Counted from the stretch's first letter, positions 1 to 8,004 are shown. The stretch is 35,709 nt of DNA from UBA8752 sp036159995 (GCA_036159995.1 JAYYEI010000067.1:1-35709); one strand, 5' to 3'. A program made the numbers and translations. Notes: generated by a model not told the origin, from the letters alone.

Positions 1-34
1 CGTTCTTTCGCGCCGTCAAATCCGACCCTTCCCC

Positions 35-1795
35 ATGAGCGGACTCCGCAACGTCGCGATCATCGCCCACGTCGACCACGGCAAAACCACCCTGGTCGAC
101 AAGATCATCCACCACTGCAACGTCATTGACCCCCGCAAGGCGACCGGTGACCTGATCCTCGACAACAATGACCTCGAACGCGAGCGCGGGATCACCATCC
201 TGTCGAAGAACGTGGCAGCCACGTACAAAGACGTCAAGATCAACCTGATTGACACCCCAGGGCACGCAGATTTCGGTGGAGAGGTGGAGCGCGTCCTCAA
301 GATGGCCGACGCCGTCCTCCTCCTGGTCGACGCCTTCGAGGGCCCCATGCCCCAGACCCGGTTCGTGCTGGGTAAGGCACTCGAACTCGGGCTCATTCCC
401 ATCGTGGTGATCAACAAGGTGGACAAGGAGAATTGCACCCCGGACCTCGTCCAGGAGCAGGTGTTCGACCTTATGTTCAATCTGGGCGCGACCGAGGAAC
501 AGCTGGACTTCACCACCGTCTACGGCTCCGCCAAAATGGGCTGGATGGGCGGTGACTGGCAGACCCCGACGGAGGACATGGCCTTCCTTATGGACACCAT
601 CCTCGAGAGCGTGCCCGAGGCGCCGTACGTGGAAGGCACCCCCCAACTCCAGATCACCTCCCTCGATTACAGCCGCTTCACAGGACGGATCGCCATCGGC
701 CGCCTGTTCAAGGGGGATCTGCACGCCAATCAGGACTACATGCTCTGCACGGCGGAAGGCCAGCGAAAGGTCCGCGCCAAGGAGCTCTTCGTCTTCAGCG
801 GCCTGAGCAAGGAAAAGGTGGATCACGTGCGGTCCGGCGACCTCTGCGCCATCACCGGCATCGAGGACTTCGAGATTGGCGACACCCTGTCGGATCTCGA
901 GCAGCCCGAGGCCATGGAACGCATCGCCGTGGACGAGCCTACCATGAGCCTGCTGTTCACCATCAACACCTCTCCCTTTTTGGGCAAGGATGGGGAATAC
1001 CTGACCAGCCGGCACATCCGCGAACGCCTCGACAAGGAACTGCAGAAGAACCTCGCGCTGCGCGTCCAACCCACCGACAGCGAGGACAAGTGGACCGTCT
1101 TCGGACGCGGCATCCTGCACCTGTCCGTCCTCATCGAAACCATGCGCCGCGAGGGCTACGAGCTCCAAGTCGGCAAGCCGAGGGTCATTTACAAAGAGGT
1201 CGAAGAGGCCCGTCACGAACCGTTCGAACACCTCGTGATCGATGTGCCAGAAGCCAACTCCGGCAAGGCAACGGAACTCGTGATGATGCGCAAAGGCATG
1301 CTCCAGGTCATGGAGGCCAAAGGCGACATCCAGCATATGGAATTCCGCATCCCCTCGCGCGGGCTGATTGGCCTCCGGAACCAAATCCTGACGGCGACAC
1401 AGGGCGAGGCGGTCATGACCCACCGGTTTGAGGAGTATGCGCCCTACGCGGGCGATTTGGAGACCCGCCAGAGCGGCTCGCTGGTGAGCTTGGAGACGGG
1501 CCAGGCCCGGGCCTTCGAAATCGACCGGCTCCAGGACCGAGGCACCTTCTTCATCGATCCGGGCGAGGACATCTACAAGGGACAGGTCGTGGGCGAATGC
1601 GCCCGGGACAAGGACATGGAGCTCAACCTGATCAAGGGCAAGAAGCTGACCAACATGCGCGCCTCCGGGAGCGACAAGGGCCTCCGCATCGCCCCGGCCA
1701 AGAAGCTGTCCCTCGAAGAATACCTCGAGTGGATCGCCGACGACGAGTACCTGGAGGTCACGCCGGGCGCCCTTCGCGTCCGCAAGATTCCCTGA
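35..1795 (+). CDS. typA: Ribosome-associated GTPase TypA/BipA
   Basis: Translational GTPase of the EF-G superfamily. TypA binds the ribosome and supports 50S assembly and growth under stress or cold (family knowledge). The 586 residues are close to the usual length of about 600. Seen directly: the G1 loop AHVDHGKTT (11-19), the switch region with RGITI (51-55), G3 DTPGH (73-77) and G4 NKVD (127-130), followed by EF-G-like domains and the TypA-specific C-terminal part with the SRGLIGLRN motif. ATG at 35 is the natural start, since the G1 loop follows after ten residues as in homologues. Only 34 bases of upstream sequence are present, so promoter and operon context are unknown. Confidence 0.97.
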   Translation: MSGLRNVAIIAHVDHGKTTLVDKIIHHCNVIDPRKATGDLILDNNDLERERGITILSKNVAATYKDVKINLIDTPGHADFGGEVERVLKMADAVLLLVDAFEGPMPQTRFVLGKALELGLIPIVVINKVDKENCTPDLVQEQVFDLMFNLGATEEQLDFTTVYGSAKMGWMGGDWQTPTEDMAFLMDTILESVPEAPYVEGTPQLQITSLDYSRFTGRIAIGRLFKGDLHANQDYMLCTAEGQRKVRAKELFVFSGLSKEKVDHVRSGDLCAITGIEDFEIGDTLSDLEQPEAMERIAVDEPTMSLLFTINTSPFLGKDGEYLTSRHIRERLDKELQKNLALRVQPTDSEDKWTVFGRGILHLSVLIETMRREGYELQVGKPRVIYKEVEEARHEPFEHLVIDVPEANSGKATELVMMRKGMLQVMEAKGDIQHMEFRIPSRGLIGLRNQILTATQGEAVMTHRFEEYAPYAGDLETRQSGSLVSLETGQARAFEIDRLQDRGTFFIDPGEDIYKGQVVGECARDKDMELNLIKGKKLTNMRASGSDKGLRIAPAKKLSLEEYLEWIADDEYLEVTPGALRVRKIP

Positions 1796-1872
1796 GTCGC
1801 CCACACCCCCCGGTTGACCACTTGCGAGGAAGGACGCCCACCGCGTCGTTTAACGCATAACTTCGTGGGTTC

Positions 1873-2973
1873 ATGACGCAAGCGCCGCTCGAACTGCCCA
1901 CCGTCCGTTTTGGACGCGACACCACTGGATTCGCCAAGGCCCTCCGCCAGCGGGTCGACGCCCATTTCAAGGAAAAGGGCATCCACAAGAAGGCCGACGC
2001 CCGCATGAAGACGAAGACCGTCATCATGCTCGGCACCTACTTCGGAAGTCTCGCCCTCATCGCCACGGGAGCCACCGGCGGCGGCTGGATGTTCTGGGGT
2101 GCGCAAATTCTGATGGGCCTGGGGCTCGCCGGAATCGGCATGGCCGTGATGCACGACGGCAACCACGGGGCTTACAGCGAGAACAAAACCGTGAACCGAC
2201 TGATTGGCGGCGTCCTCGAGATGGTTGGCGGCAACAGCGAGATGTGGCAGATCCAGCACAACGTGCTGCACCACACCTTCACCAACATCGACGGCCTCGA
2301 CGAGGACATCGATCCGGGTCCCGTCCTGCGCTTCTCTCCGCTGAAACCGCACAAGCCCTGGCACCGGTTCCAGCACTACTACGCCTGGTTCTTCTACGGC
2401 CTGATGACCCTCATCTGGGTCACCTTCAAGGATTTCGTTGCCCTGAGCAAATACCACAAGTTTGGTCTGCTCAAGCGCATGGGAAAGAGCCGCAACGAGC
2501 TCATGTTCCGCATCATTCTGGCCAAGGTCATTTACTACCCGATCGTGGTGGGGCTCCCCCTCGCCTTCAGTGGCCTCGGCGCCGGACAGGTCATCGCCGG
2601 CTGGTTGCTGATGCACTTCGTCGGCGGACTCACCCTCGGCATGGTCTTCCAGCCCGCCCACGTGATGGAGGACCACGATTACATGCCCGCGGAGAAAGGG
2701 GTAGTCATCGAGGATGACCCCATGAGCCACCAGCTTAAGACCACGTGCAATTTCGGCACCAAAAGTCGCCTCCTGAACTGGTACAGCGGTGGCCTCACAC
2801 ACCAGATCGAGCACCACCTCTTCCCGCACATCTGCCACGTCCACTACCCGGACATCTCCCCCATCGTGCGGAAGACGGCGGAAGAATTCGGCCTGCCCTA
2901 TCGGGCGGACACCTCCTTCTGGGAAGCACTCAAGCTCCACACGGCCCAACTGCGACAGCTGGGACGCGCCTGA
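1873..2973 (+). CDS. Acyl-lipid/acyl-CoA desaturase, front-end type
   Basis: Membrane-bound di-iron fatty acid desaturase that introduces a double bond into acyl chains. All three histidine boxes are visible: HDGNH (94-98), HNVLHH (129-134) and HQIEHH (310-315). The third box carries the QIEHHLFP form typical of delta-5/delta-6 or linoleoyl-CoA-type enzymes. Hydrophobic membrane segments lie around residues 48-92 and 215-250. Length is 366 residues. The N-terminus has no cytochrome b5 domain, so an external electron donor is inferred. It follows typA by 77 bases; a TAACTTCG element (1858-1865) close to the start resembles a -7 box but has no good -33 partner. The exact regiochemistry cannot be told from sequence. 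Confidence 0.92.
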   Translation: MTQAPLELPTVRFGRDTTGFAKALRQRVDAHFKEKGIHKKADARMKTKTVIMLGTYFGSLALIATGATGGGWMFWGAQILMGLGLAGIGMAVMHDGNHGAYSENKTVNRLIGGVLEMVGGNSEMWQIQHNVLHHTFTNIDGLDEDIDPGPVLRFSPLKPHKPWHRFQHYYAWFFYGLMTLIWVTFKDFVALSKYHKFGLLKRMGKSRNELMFRIILAKVIYYPIVVGLPLAFSGLGAGQVIAGWLLMHFVGGLTLGMVFQPAHVMEDHDYMPAEKGVVIEDDPMSHQLKTTCNFGTKSRLLNWYSGGLTHQIEHHLFPHICHVHYPDISPIVRKTAEEFGLPYRADTSFWEALKLHTAQLRQLGRA

Positions 2974-2988
2974 TCTCCCACCAGGAAA

Positions 2989-3582
2989 TCAGAACCACTT
3001 CATCAGTTCGAACCCGAACATGCGGGTGATGCCGGGGCTGTTGGCCACGCGGCGAGAGAGTTCGGCATCAAAGCCTTCTCCGTGCGTTCCGGAATGCCCC
3101 ACTCCGGCGTGGAAGCTCAGGCCCCAACCGGAATCGAAGAACCACTCGGCCCCGGCCAACAGACGGACATCCCGCCGGCTCCATTTCATGGTGCCCAGCG
3201 TGCCCCATTCGGCCAAGGCGGACTTGACGTAGGTCTCGGACGACCACTCGATGCCGATCAACCCCCGGAAGGGCCGGCCGTCCACGACACCCGGGTTGGC
3301 CCGCACGCCACAGCTGACGAGACCCGCCCGATCAAACGTGCCGGGCCGAGGCCGCAGCAAGGCTGACATGGGAGAATCGGCGCCGCGAAGCACGCCGAAT
3401 CCAGCCTGAAGCCGGAGTTCATCCGTCAGACAAAAGGCCGCCTGCCCGTGGCTCCATCCAGTCGCCCACAGCAAGCCATCCGTGCCCACTCCCCATGACC
3501 GGTCCTGAGCGGAAACGGAGACGGAAAGCAGCACGACACCGAGGGCCAGGAGACCCGAGCGGAAAAAGCTTGCCTTCAACAT
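2989..3582 (-). CDS. Exported protein, possible small outer-membrane barrel
   Basis: No family recognised. The 197-residue product starts with a clear signal peptide (Lys near the start, hydrophobic Leu/Val stretch, then VSA before QDRSW). The mature part alternates polar and hydrophobic residues, is rich in Gly, Trp and Phe, and ends in Phe (MKWF). This is the usual look of a small Bacteroidota outer-membrane beta-barrel, but that is inference from composition only. It converges on the desaturase gene with 15 bases between stops. A good promoter and a palindrome lie between this gene and the divergent gene at 3646. Confidence 0.75.
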   Translation of the reverse strand: MLKASFFRSGLLALGVVLLSVSVSAQDRSWGVGTDGLLWATGWSHGQAAFCLTDELRLQAGFGVLRGADSPMSALLRPRPGTFDRAGLVSCGVRANPGVVDGRPFRGLIGIEWSSETYVKSALAEWGTLGTMKWSRRDVRLLAGAEWFFDSGWGLSFHAGVGHSGTHGEGFDAELSRRVANSPGITRMFGFELMKWF

Positions 3583-3596
3583 TAACTGTAAGTTAA
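3582..3596. promoter_or_regulatory. Inverted repeat TTAACT-GTA-AGTTAA at a start codon
   Basis: A perfect 6-bp inverted repeat with a 3-base spacer touches the ATG (3580-3582) of the minus-strand exported protein. It lies inside the short leader predicted from the promoter at 3609-3638. It could be an operator for a dimeric regulator or a leader hairpin that hides the start codon. It is AT-rich in an otherwise GC-rich region, which makes chance less likely but does not prove function. Confidence 0.4.
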
Positions 3597-3608
3597 GAAA
3601 ATGTTACC

Positions 3609-3638
3609 GAAATTTAGACGGAAAGGTTTCGTCGACAA
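3609..3638 (-). promoter_or_regulatory. Bacteroidota-type promoter for the exported protein
   Basis: Read on the minus strand: TTG (3638-3636), 19 bases, then TAAATTTC (3616-3609). This matches the Bacteroidota -33 TTG and -7 TAnnTTTG pattern with one mismatch and ideal spacing. Transcription would start near 3602, about 20 bases before the start codon. Confidence 0.5.
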
Positions 3639-3645
3639 TAAATAG

Positions 3646-4404
3646 ATGTTAGTTTATTATATTCAAAGGATGGTCGAAAACGCCGGAATGCGCCAACACG
3701 ACCCCCTACCCTGGATAACGGAAGGGGTCCTCGATGCCGAATACAAGGAGTACCTCCTGCTCGCCTGGCTTCAGAAGCTCAAAGCCGAGTTCAGGAATAC
3801 CCGGCTCTACCCCGCGCTCACGGACCTCATCCGAAAGCACAAGGAACTGGGCCAACTCCAGGCCGAACTCGTGGCGGGCAAGGAACGCGGCGAAGCCGTC
3901 GGACTAGACCTCAAACGGTTGCGTGTCCTTCGGCAGGCGGCCGGAGACCACGTCGGCCTCGACGACTACCTCGACAACCTCATCCAACGGGCCCTGCCCC
4001 ACCTCAGCCTCGCCATTGAGGAGGGCAAGACCCTCTATGACCTCATAGAAAACCAATTGAGGTTCACGCCAGTAGGCATCCAGCCCCTGCGCATGGAGGA
4101 GGGGTACCTCATCCTGACCATTGGCCAATCCAAAGGGCGCTCCCTGCGCGCCTACCGGTTCCACAAATCGCGCATCCTCCGGGGTGGAGAAGCCTATTTG
4201 CAGCTCCAGCTGGAATGCGTGGAGGAACGCACGGCCTCGCGCTACGAACCGGCAGAATCCATCAAATGGTCGCTCATCGGGCGGCACCGGGATTTGCCCC
4301 AGCCCGCGACCTTCCACGCCCATGTGGATTGGGCGGTTCCCCTACAGCACACGTTGTTGCCGATTGCCCGTCGCCGGCTCCTCCAGGAGCTCACGCAGGC
4401 GTGA
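3646..4404 (+). CDS. Conserved-looking cytoplasmic protein of unknown function
   Basis: I do not recognise this 252-residue protein. It has no signal peptide or membrane segment. The first half (about 35-140) is charged and helical, rich in Glu, Lys, Arg and Leu (for example LIRKHKELGQLQAELV). The second half looks like a mixed alpha/beta domain. Three in-frame ATGs could start it: 3646, 3670 and 3688. The third gives MRQHDPLPW and a more ordinary N-terminus. Codon use and GC match the neighbours, so it is probably real. It is divergent from the exported protein and ends 3 bases before the convergent cold-shock gene. Confidence 0.75.
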   Translation: MLVYYIQRMVENAGMRQHDPLPWITEGVLDAEYKEYLLLAWLQKLKAEFRNTRLYPALTDLIRKHKELGQLQAELVAGKERGEAVGLDLKRLRVLRQAAGDHVGLDDYLDNLIQRALPHLSLAIEEGKTLYDLIENQLRFTPVGIQPLRMEEGYLILTIGQSKGRSLRAYRFHKSRILRGGEAYLQLQLECVEERTASRYEPAESIKWSLIGRHRDLPQPATFHAHVDWAVPLQHTLLPIARRRLLQELTQA

Positions 4405-4407
4405 CCG

Positions 4408-4860
4408 TCACTTGACGATCGTGACCTTGATGGCGGACGGACCCTTGTGGCTCTGCTCCACCTCGAAGGTGACCTTGTCGCCTTGCTCGACCTGCTCCTT
4501 CATGTTGGTGACGTGAGCGAAGATGCTCTCGCCGCTGTCCAGGTCGCGGATGAATCCAAAGCCCTTGTCAGGATTGAACATGGTCACCTTGCCGCGGCGG
4601 GTCTTGTCCTCCGGCGGCATGTCCTCATCCTTGGGCACACTGATCTGGATGTCCTCCAGGTTGATCTCCTCGCGTTCGGTGGGATCAGGCGGCTCGTCCA
4701 CGATGCGACCGAATTCATCGACGTACGCGATCATGTCCGGGCTGTCCAAGGTCCGCTTGTTGGCCTTGGCCTCCTGCTTCTTCAGCTCCTTCTCTTTTTT
4801 CTTCTTGGCGCGCTTCGCTTCCCGCTCACGCTTGCCGAACGTTTCCTGTGATCGTCCCAA
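4408..4860 (-). CDS. Cold-shock-domain protein with charged N-terminal extension
   Basis: Single-strand nucleic acid binding protein. The C-terminal cold-shock domain (about the last 65 residues) shows the RNP1 motif KGFGFI and an RNP2-like IFAHV. The N-terminus is a very basic Lys/Arg/Glu stretch, followed by an acidic linker, an arrangement common in Bacteroidota CSD proteins. I place the start at the TTG at 4860-4858, giving MGRSQETFGKRE and 150 residues, rather than the in-frame ATG at 4905. The predicted promoter (4878-4907) would start transcription near 4871, after that ATG, and family members I recall begin with a similar RSQ-TF motif. It probably acts as an RNA chaperone. Confidence 0.85.
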   Translation of the reverse strand: MGRSQETFGKREREAKRAKKKKEKELKKQEAKANKRTLDSPDMIAYVDEFGRIVDEPPDPTEREEINLEDIQISVPKDEDMPPEDKTRRGKVTMFNPDKGFGFIRDLDSGESIFAHVTNMKEQVEQGDKVTFEVEQSHKGPSAIKVTIVK

Positions 4861-4877
4861 ATCAGTGAATTTTGGCG

Positions 4878-4907
4878 CGAAGGTAGCGGTTCGCCTCGGG
4901 GACAAAA
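4878..4907 (-). promoter_or_regulatory. Promoter of the cold-shock-domain gene
   Basis: Minus strand: TTTTG (4907-4903), 17 bases, TACCTTCG (4885-4878). One mismatch to TAnnTTTG. The expected transcription start near 4871 falls 10-12 bases before the TTG start codon and after the upstream ATG, so it helps decide the start. Confidence 0.45.
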
Positions 4908-4973
4908 CCCCACCGGTTCACGACTTTGTCCACGAAGGGCTCGGGGTTGACCCGACTGCCGTGAATGCCCGGT

Positions 4974-5429
4974 TCAGGTCAGGGACTCAATCGTCCACGG
5001 TTGGCCGCGGAACTCGCGGACCTCGCCTTCCGCTGCTCCGGCCAGCACCTCCGCAATCGGCGCGTCGGCCGAAATGGCCTGGAAGCGTCCCAATCCGGGC
5101 ACCTCAAAAGGACCGAGCCCAACGCCAATCAGCAGTCTGGCCTGGCCGCTGACCACAATGGCTCCAGGCCCGACCTGCACGCGGGCACGGTCGAGATCCA
5201 GCCGAATGGCCATGGCCTGCAGGGCTTCGCAGCGGGCCAAGCGCTCTCCGGCTTGCTCCATTTCCCGCTGGACCATGGCCCGGCCTGTTTCGTGTTTGTC
5301 CCCGGCCGTGCTCTTGGTTTCCTTGCCTAGGCTGGAGGACAACTCCTCCATGGCGCTCCGCGCTTCGGCCAGCGCATGGTCGAGGGCCTTGCGAAAGGCC
5401 GCAACCACCGTGTTGCGGTCCGGGCTCAT
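4974..5429 (-). CDS. GreA/GreB C-terminal-like protein
   Basis: A 151-residue protein. The first half is helical and carries an EETKSSAGDKYETGR-like stretch (here GKETKSTAGDKHETG). The second half resembles the FKBP-like C-terminal domain of GreA. Bacteroidota homologues are often misnamed 3-oxoacyl-ACP synthase. A role in modulating RNA polymerase is a family-level guess; the protein lacks a full GreA coiled-coil with the acidic tip. The start is ATG at 5429: it overlaps the stop of the upstream gene in ATGA, which argues for translational coupling and against the longer open frame that extends to 5561. Confidence 0.75.
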   Translation of the reverse strand: MSPDRNTVVAAFRKALDHALAEARSAMEELSSSLGKETKSTAGDKHETGRAMVQREMEQAGERLARCEALQAMAIRLDLDRARVQVGPGAIVVSGQARLLIGVGLGPFEVPGLGRFQAISADAPIAEVLAGAAEGEVREFRGQPWTIESLT

Positions 5430-6208
5430 CGCATCAAGGTCCGCCAGACACCGTCTGACTCGCGCATTTCGCAAGACAGGGAGGCCGCCGTCCGGAATTC
5501 CGCGTGGACCACCACCACCCCATCGGGCTCGCGCTCGGCCCACAACATGACGTCTTCCCACTCGGTCTCCCGCAGGGTCGACTGCTGCTTTCGGGTCTCA
5601 CTCAGGAAAGCACTGCCCTTGAGGAAGGTCTCCACCTCCAGCTGGTACCCCTTGAAGCGTGGCATCGCCTCCTCGGCCATCCACGCCTCGGCCTCCTCCC
5701 AACGCCGCTCATCCACGGCCCGCATGAAGGCGGTCACCATGCGCCGTTGCTCTCCATCGAGCAGGACATGCCGCGTTTCCACCTGCCAGCCCTCATCCGG
5801 TCCATGCTGCATGTTGAGCACCCGGAAGGACCGGCCATCCGGGTCGACCCGGACGCGATAGCCACCCTCCTCCTTTTGCTCGCACAGGCAATGGGACACC
5901 TCGAGCTGTTGACGCTGTCGGACCAATTCTGCCGCCTGGCGCTCTTGCAACTCGGGGGCCATGCCGGCCAAGGTGTGCGTCAGCTTTTCCTCTTTCCAGA
6001 CTTGCCATTCCAACCAGGCCTGCCGCTCCTCCTCCAGCACAAAGGATGCCGCGGCCTCAAAATCCCCATCCAAGCTGGCCACCAGATGAGTGCGGGCCGC
6101 CGCTTCCCATCCCTTGGGACACACATCCACATCCTGCGCCTCCACCCAAGGCTGGCAAAGGGTCAGAAAACCGGTGGTCATCAAGAGAGAGGACATCGAA
6201 ACGCGCAT
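5426..6208 (-). CDS. Exported protein of unknown function
   Basis: No family recognised. The start MRVSMSSLLM (6208) gives a normal signal peptide ending near VEAQ; a start at 6235 would add nine residues before the basic n-region. The mature protein is about 235 residues, Glu/Trp/Arg-rich, with two similar-looking stretches in which EEERQAW and EEAEAWM occur, suggesting a helical repeat such as a duplicated domain. Several Cys are present, including a CLC pair. It is coupled by ATGA to the downstream GreA-like gene. The pairing of an exported and a cytoplasmic protein gives no clear functional link. Confidence 0.7.
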   Translation of the reverse strand: MRVSMSSLLMTTGFLTLCQPWVEAQDVDVCPKGWEAAARTHLVASLDGDFEAAASFVLEEERQAWLEWQVWKEEKLTHTLAGMAPELQERQAAELVRQRQQLEVSHCLCEQKEEGGYRVRVDPDGRSFRVLNMQHGPDEGWQVETRHVLLDGEQRRMVTAFMRAVDERRWEEAEAWMAEEAMPRFKGYQLEVETFLKGSAFLSETRKQQSTLRETEWEDVMLWAEREPDGVVVVHAEFRTAASLSCEMRESDGVWRTLMR

Positions 6209-6362
6209 GCCTCGAATTTCGGGCAAATGGCCCAACCCGTCCGCCCTTCGCCCCCCAACGCTTCACAATCGCTCGGGCTGTCCATAGTCATCCAACGGGG
6301 TGACGAACGTCAACCGCGCCTCAAGGGAAGCCCGGCACCTTGCCGACTCAAATTGATGCCGC

Positions 6363-7358
6363 ATGTCCAACGTTCCTGTTTCCGTCGCCCCCGAATTCCC
6401 GTTGTGCCCCGACCTCGGCTTCCTGCATGCCCGGGCCAATGGACGCATGATTCCCGCCTTCATTCACCCCGATGCCATGCAGGCCCTCCGGGAGACGTGG
6501 GACACCACGGAGCACGACATCCTCATCTGCACCCACCAAAAAGTCGGCACCCACCTCACCAAGAAATTCATCGTCGAAATCCTCCGTGAAACTGGCGCGC
6601 TCCTAGCCGGTCATCCCGCCGTGGAGGGCGACATCGGAAAGGGCGCCGTCCCCTGGCCCGAAGTGACCGCCTCCCAACACGGGATGGAGGCCTTCTTCGA
6701 CTTCCTCGAACGGACGCAAGGCCAGCCCCGGGTTTTCTACACGCACGCCAACGTCGATGAATTGCCGGTTCGCCGCCTCCACCCGAAGACCAAGTTGGTC
6801 ATGACCTACCGGGACCCAAAGGGCGCCGCCCTCTCCCAATTCCACTTCTACAAGAAACACCCAACTCTCGGGGTCTCCCCCGACCTCACCCTCGATCAAT
6901 TTGTGGACCTCTTCCTCGAGGGCGACCTCTATTTCGGCGATTACCACCAGCACGTCCGAGCCTATTTCGATTCCGGGCGGCATGGTGTTTGTCCCGACCA
7001 AGTCTGCATCCTGCGCTATGAAGACCTCGTGGAGCACAAGGTGGAAGCCATCCGCCAACTGGAACAGGCGCTGTTCGGTGCGGAACGGCTCACGGACGCA
7101 CAGCGTAATGCAGTGGCTGCCGCCACCGAATTCAACACGATGAAGCAGGCCATCCTGAAGAATCCGGGAACCTTTCACTTCAATGCCGAGCGCTTTTTCC
7201 GTTCCGGTCGGACCGACGATTGGAAGGACCAATTGACCGCAGCACAGGTGGCGGCCATCGACCGGAAGACCCTCCAGCAATGGGGCGCCCTGTCCGCACC
7301 CCTTGCAGTCGGACGTTCTCCTGAATCCTGCCCCGGACGAACGAACTTGGCCGCATGA
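6363..7358 (+). CDS. PAPS-dependent sulfotransferase family protein
   Basis: Transfers a sulfonate group from PAPS to a hydroxyl or amine acceptor (family knowledge). Seen: the 5'-phosphosulfate loop THQKVGTHLTKKF (about 57-69, Lys60), the 3'-phosphate site TYRDPKGAALSQFHFYKKH (Arg150, Asp151, Pro152, Lys153), a RYEDL motif, and near the C-terminus FRSGRTDDWKDQLT, which matches the usual RKG..GDWK..FT element. This is the layout of cytosolic SULT1-type enzymes. It is 331 residues, without signal peptide. The acceptor cannot be told. The stop overlaps the start of the DinB-like gene (ATGA), so the two are co-translated. Confidence 0.85.
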   Translation: MSNVPVSVAPEFPLCPDLGFLHARANGRMIPAFIHPDAMQALRETWDTTEHDILICTHQKVGTHLTKKFIVEILRETGALLAGHPAVEGDIGKGAVPWPEVTASQHGMEAFFDFLERTQGQPRVFYTHANVDELPVRRLHPKTKLVMTYRDPKGAALSQFHFYKKHPTLGVSPDLTLDQFVDLFLEGDLYFGDYHQHVRAYFDSGRHGVCPDQVCILRYEDLVEHKVEAIRQLEQALFGAERLTDAQRNAVAAATEFNTMKQAILKNPGTFHFNAERFFRSGRTDDWKDQLTAAQVAAIDRKTLQQWGALSAPLAVGRSPESCPGRTNLAA

Positions 7359-7822
7359 CCGACAGGACCCCTCCCGAACTCGATCACCTCCGCCACATCC
7401 TCACGCGCGACCTTGGGGCTTTGGCCGCGGAAGTGCAGGCTACGCCGGATGATCTGCTGTGGGAAAGCGTGCCCGGCATCACCAATTCAATCGGCACCCT
7501 CGCCGTTCACCTGTGCGGCAACCTCCGCCACTTCATCGGTCACCACCTGGGAGACGACGGGTATGTGCGGCAACGGGAACAGGAGTTTTCTGGGCACCCC
7601 CTGCCCAAGGAGGAGGTCCTCGCCGAAATCGACCGGGCCCGGGCCGCCGTGGACGCTGCATTGTCCAACCTGGACCCCACGCGGCTGGACGCGCTCATGC
7701 CTTCGCCTCCCCGGCACCACGCCGGACGGACGGTCCGCTTCTTCCTCATTCAATTGAGCACCCACCTTTCCCGCCATACGGGTCAGGCCAACTACCTGCG
7801 GCGCATCCTGACCGCCCGCTGA
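7355..7822 (+). CDS. DinB-like four-helix protein
   Basis: A 155-residue protein of the DinB / DUF664-DUF1572 superfamily, judged from length, the helical pattern, an early conserved His (LAVHLCGNLRHFIGHHLG) and a late His pair (LSTHLSRHTGQANYLRRIL). These histidines form the metal-binding triad in the family. Many members are thiol-dependent transferases using bacillithiol or a similar thiol; that is family knowledge and the activity here is unknown. It starts inside the stop of the sulfotransferase gene and is followed by a terminator at 7885-7931. Confidence 0.8.
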   Translation: MTDRTPPELDHLRHILTRDLGALAAEVQATPDDLLWESVPGITNSIGTLAVHLCGNLRHFIGHHLGDDGYVRQREQEFSGHPLPKEEVLAEIDRARAAVDAALSNLDPTRLDALMPSPPRHHAGRTVRFFLIQLSTHLSRHTGQANYLRRILTAR

Positions 7823-7884
7823 AGCGGCCAACAAACGCGCCCGCTTCGTGGTGACGCACTGACGTCTTTTTTGTGGACGTCGAC

Positions 7885-7931
7885 TCTCCCCCGCCTCGGG
7901 CCATGGTCCGGAGCGGGGGAGATTGTATTTT
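7885..7931 (+). terminator. Intrinsic terminator after the DinB-like gene
   Basis: A 10-bp GC-rich stem (7885-7894 with 7913-7922) is followed by TTGTATTTT. A second small hairpin with identical GACGTC arms and a T-rich loop (7861-7881) lies just before it. Together they close the sulfotransferase/DinB transcript and separate it from the RNA gene downstream. Confidence 0.55.
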
Positions 7932-7959
7932 CGCAGTGCGTTTCCAGAAGGGAAACCCG

Positions 7960-8004
7960 GTATCCACAATTGTGGAAAACCCTTGTGTTTACGTTGTGAA
8001 ACAC
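7960..8004 (+). promoter_or_regulatory. Palindrome cluster: DnaA-box-like words and a promoter-like element
   Basis: TCCACAATTGTGGA (7963-7976) is a perfect 14-base palindrome made of two outward-facing DnaA-box-like words. 7960-7968 (GTATCCACA) matches the TTATCCACA box in 8 of 9 bases, and 7971-7979 read in reverse is TTTTCCACA, a full match to TTWTNCACA. 7995-8003 in reverse (TGTTTCACA) matches in 8 of 9. GTGTTT (7985-7990) pairs with AAACAC (7999-8004). TTG (7970-7972), 17 bases, then TACGTTG (7990-7996) resembles a Bacteroidota promoter, placing a transcript start near 8003. So this is either the control region of the RNA gene, a DnaA-responsive site, or both. Confidence 0.4.

Noticed and set aside
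1573..2949. Minus-strand open frame of 458 codons across typA and the desaturase gene
   Set aside because: Spans the ends of two clear plus-strand genes and has shadow-like composition.
4908..4973. Possible small gene between the GreA-like and cold-shock genes
   Set aside because: No frame with a plausible start and conserved motif; treated as spacer.
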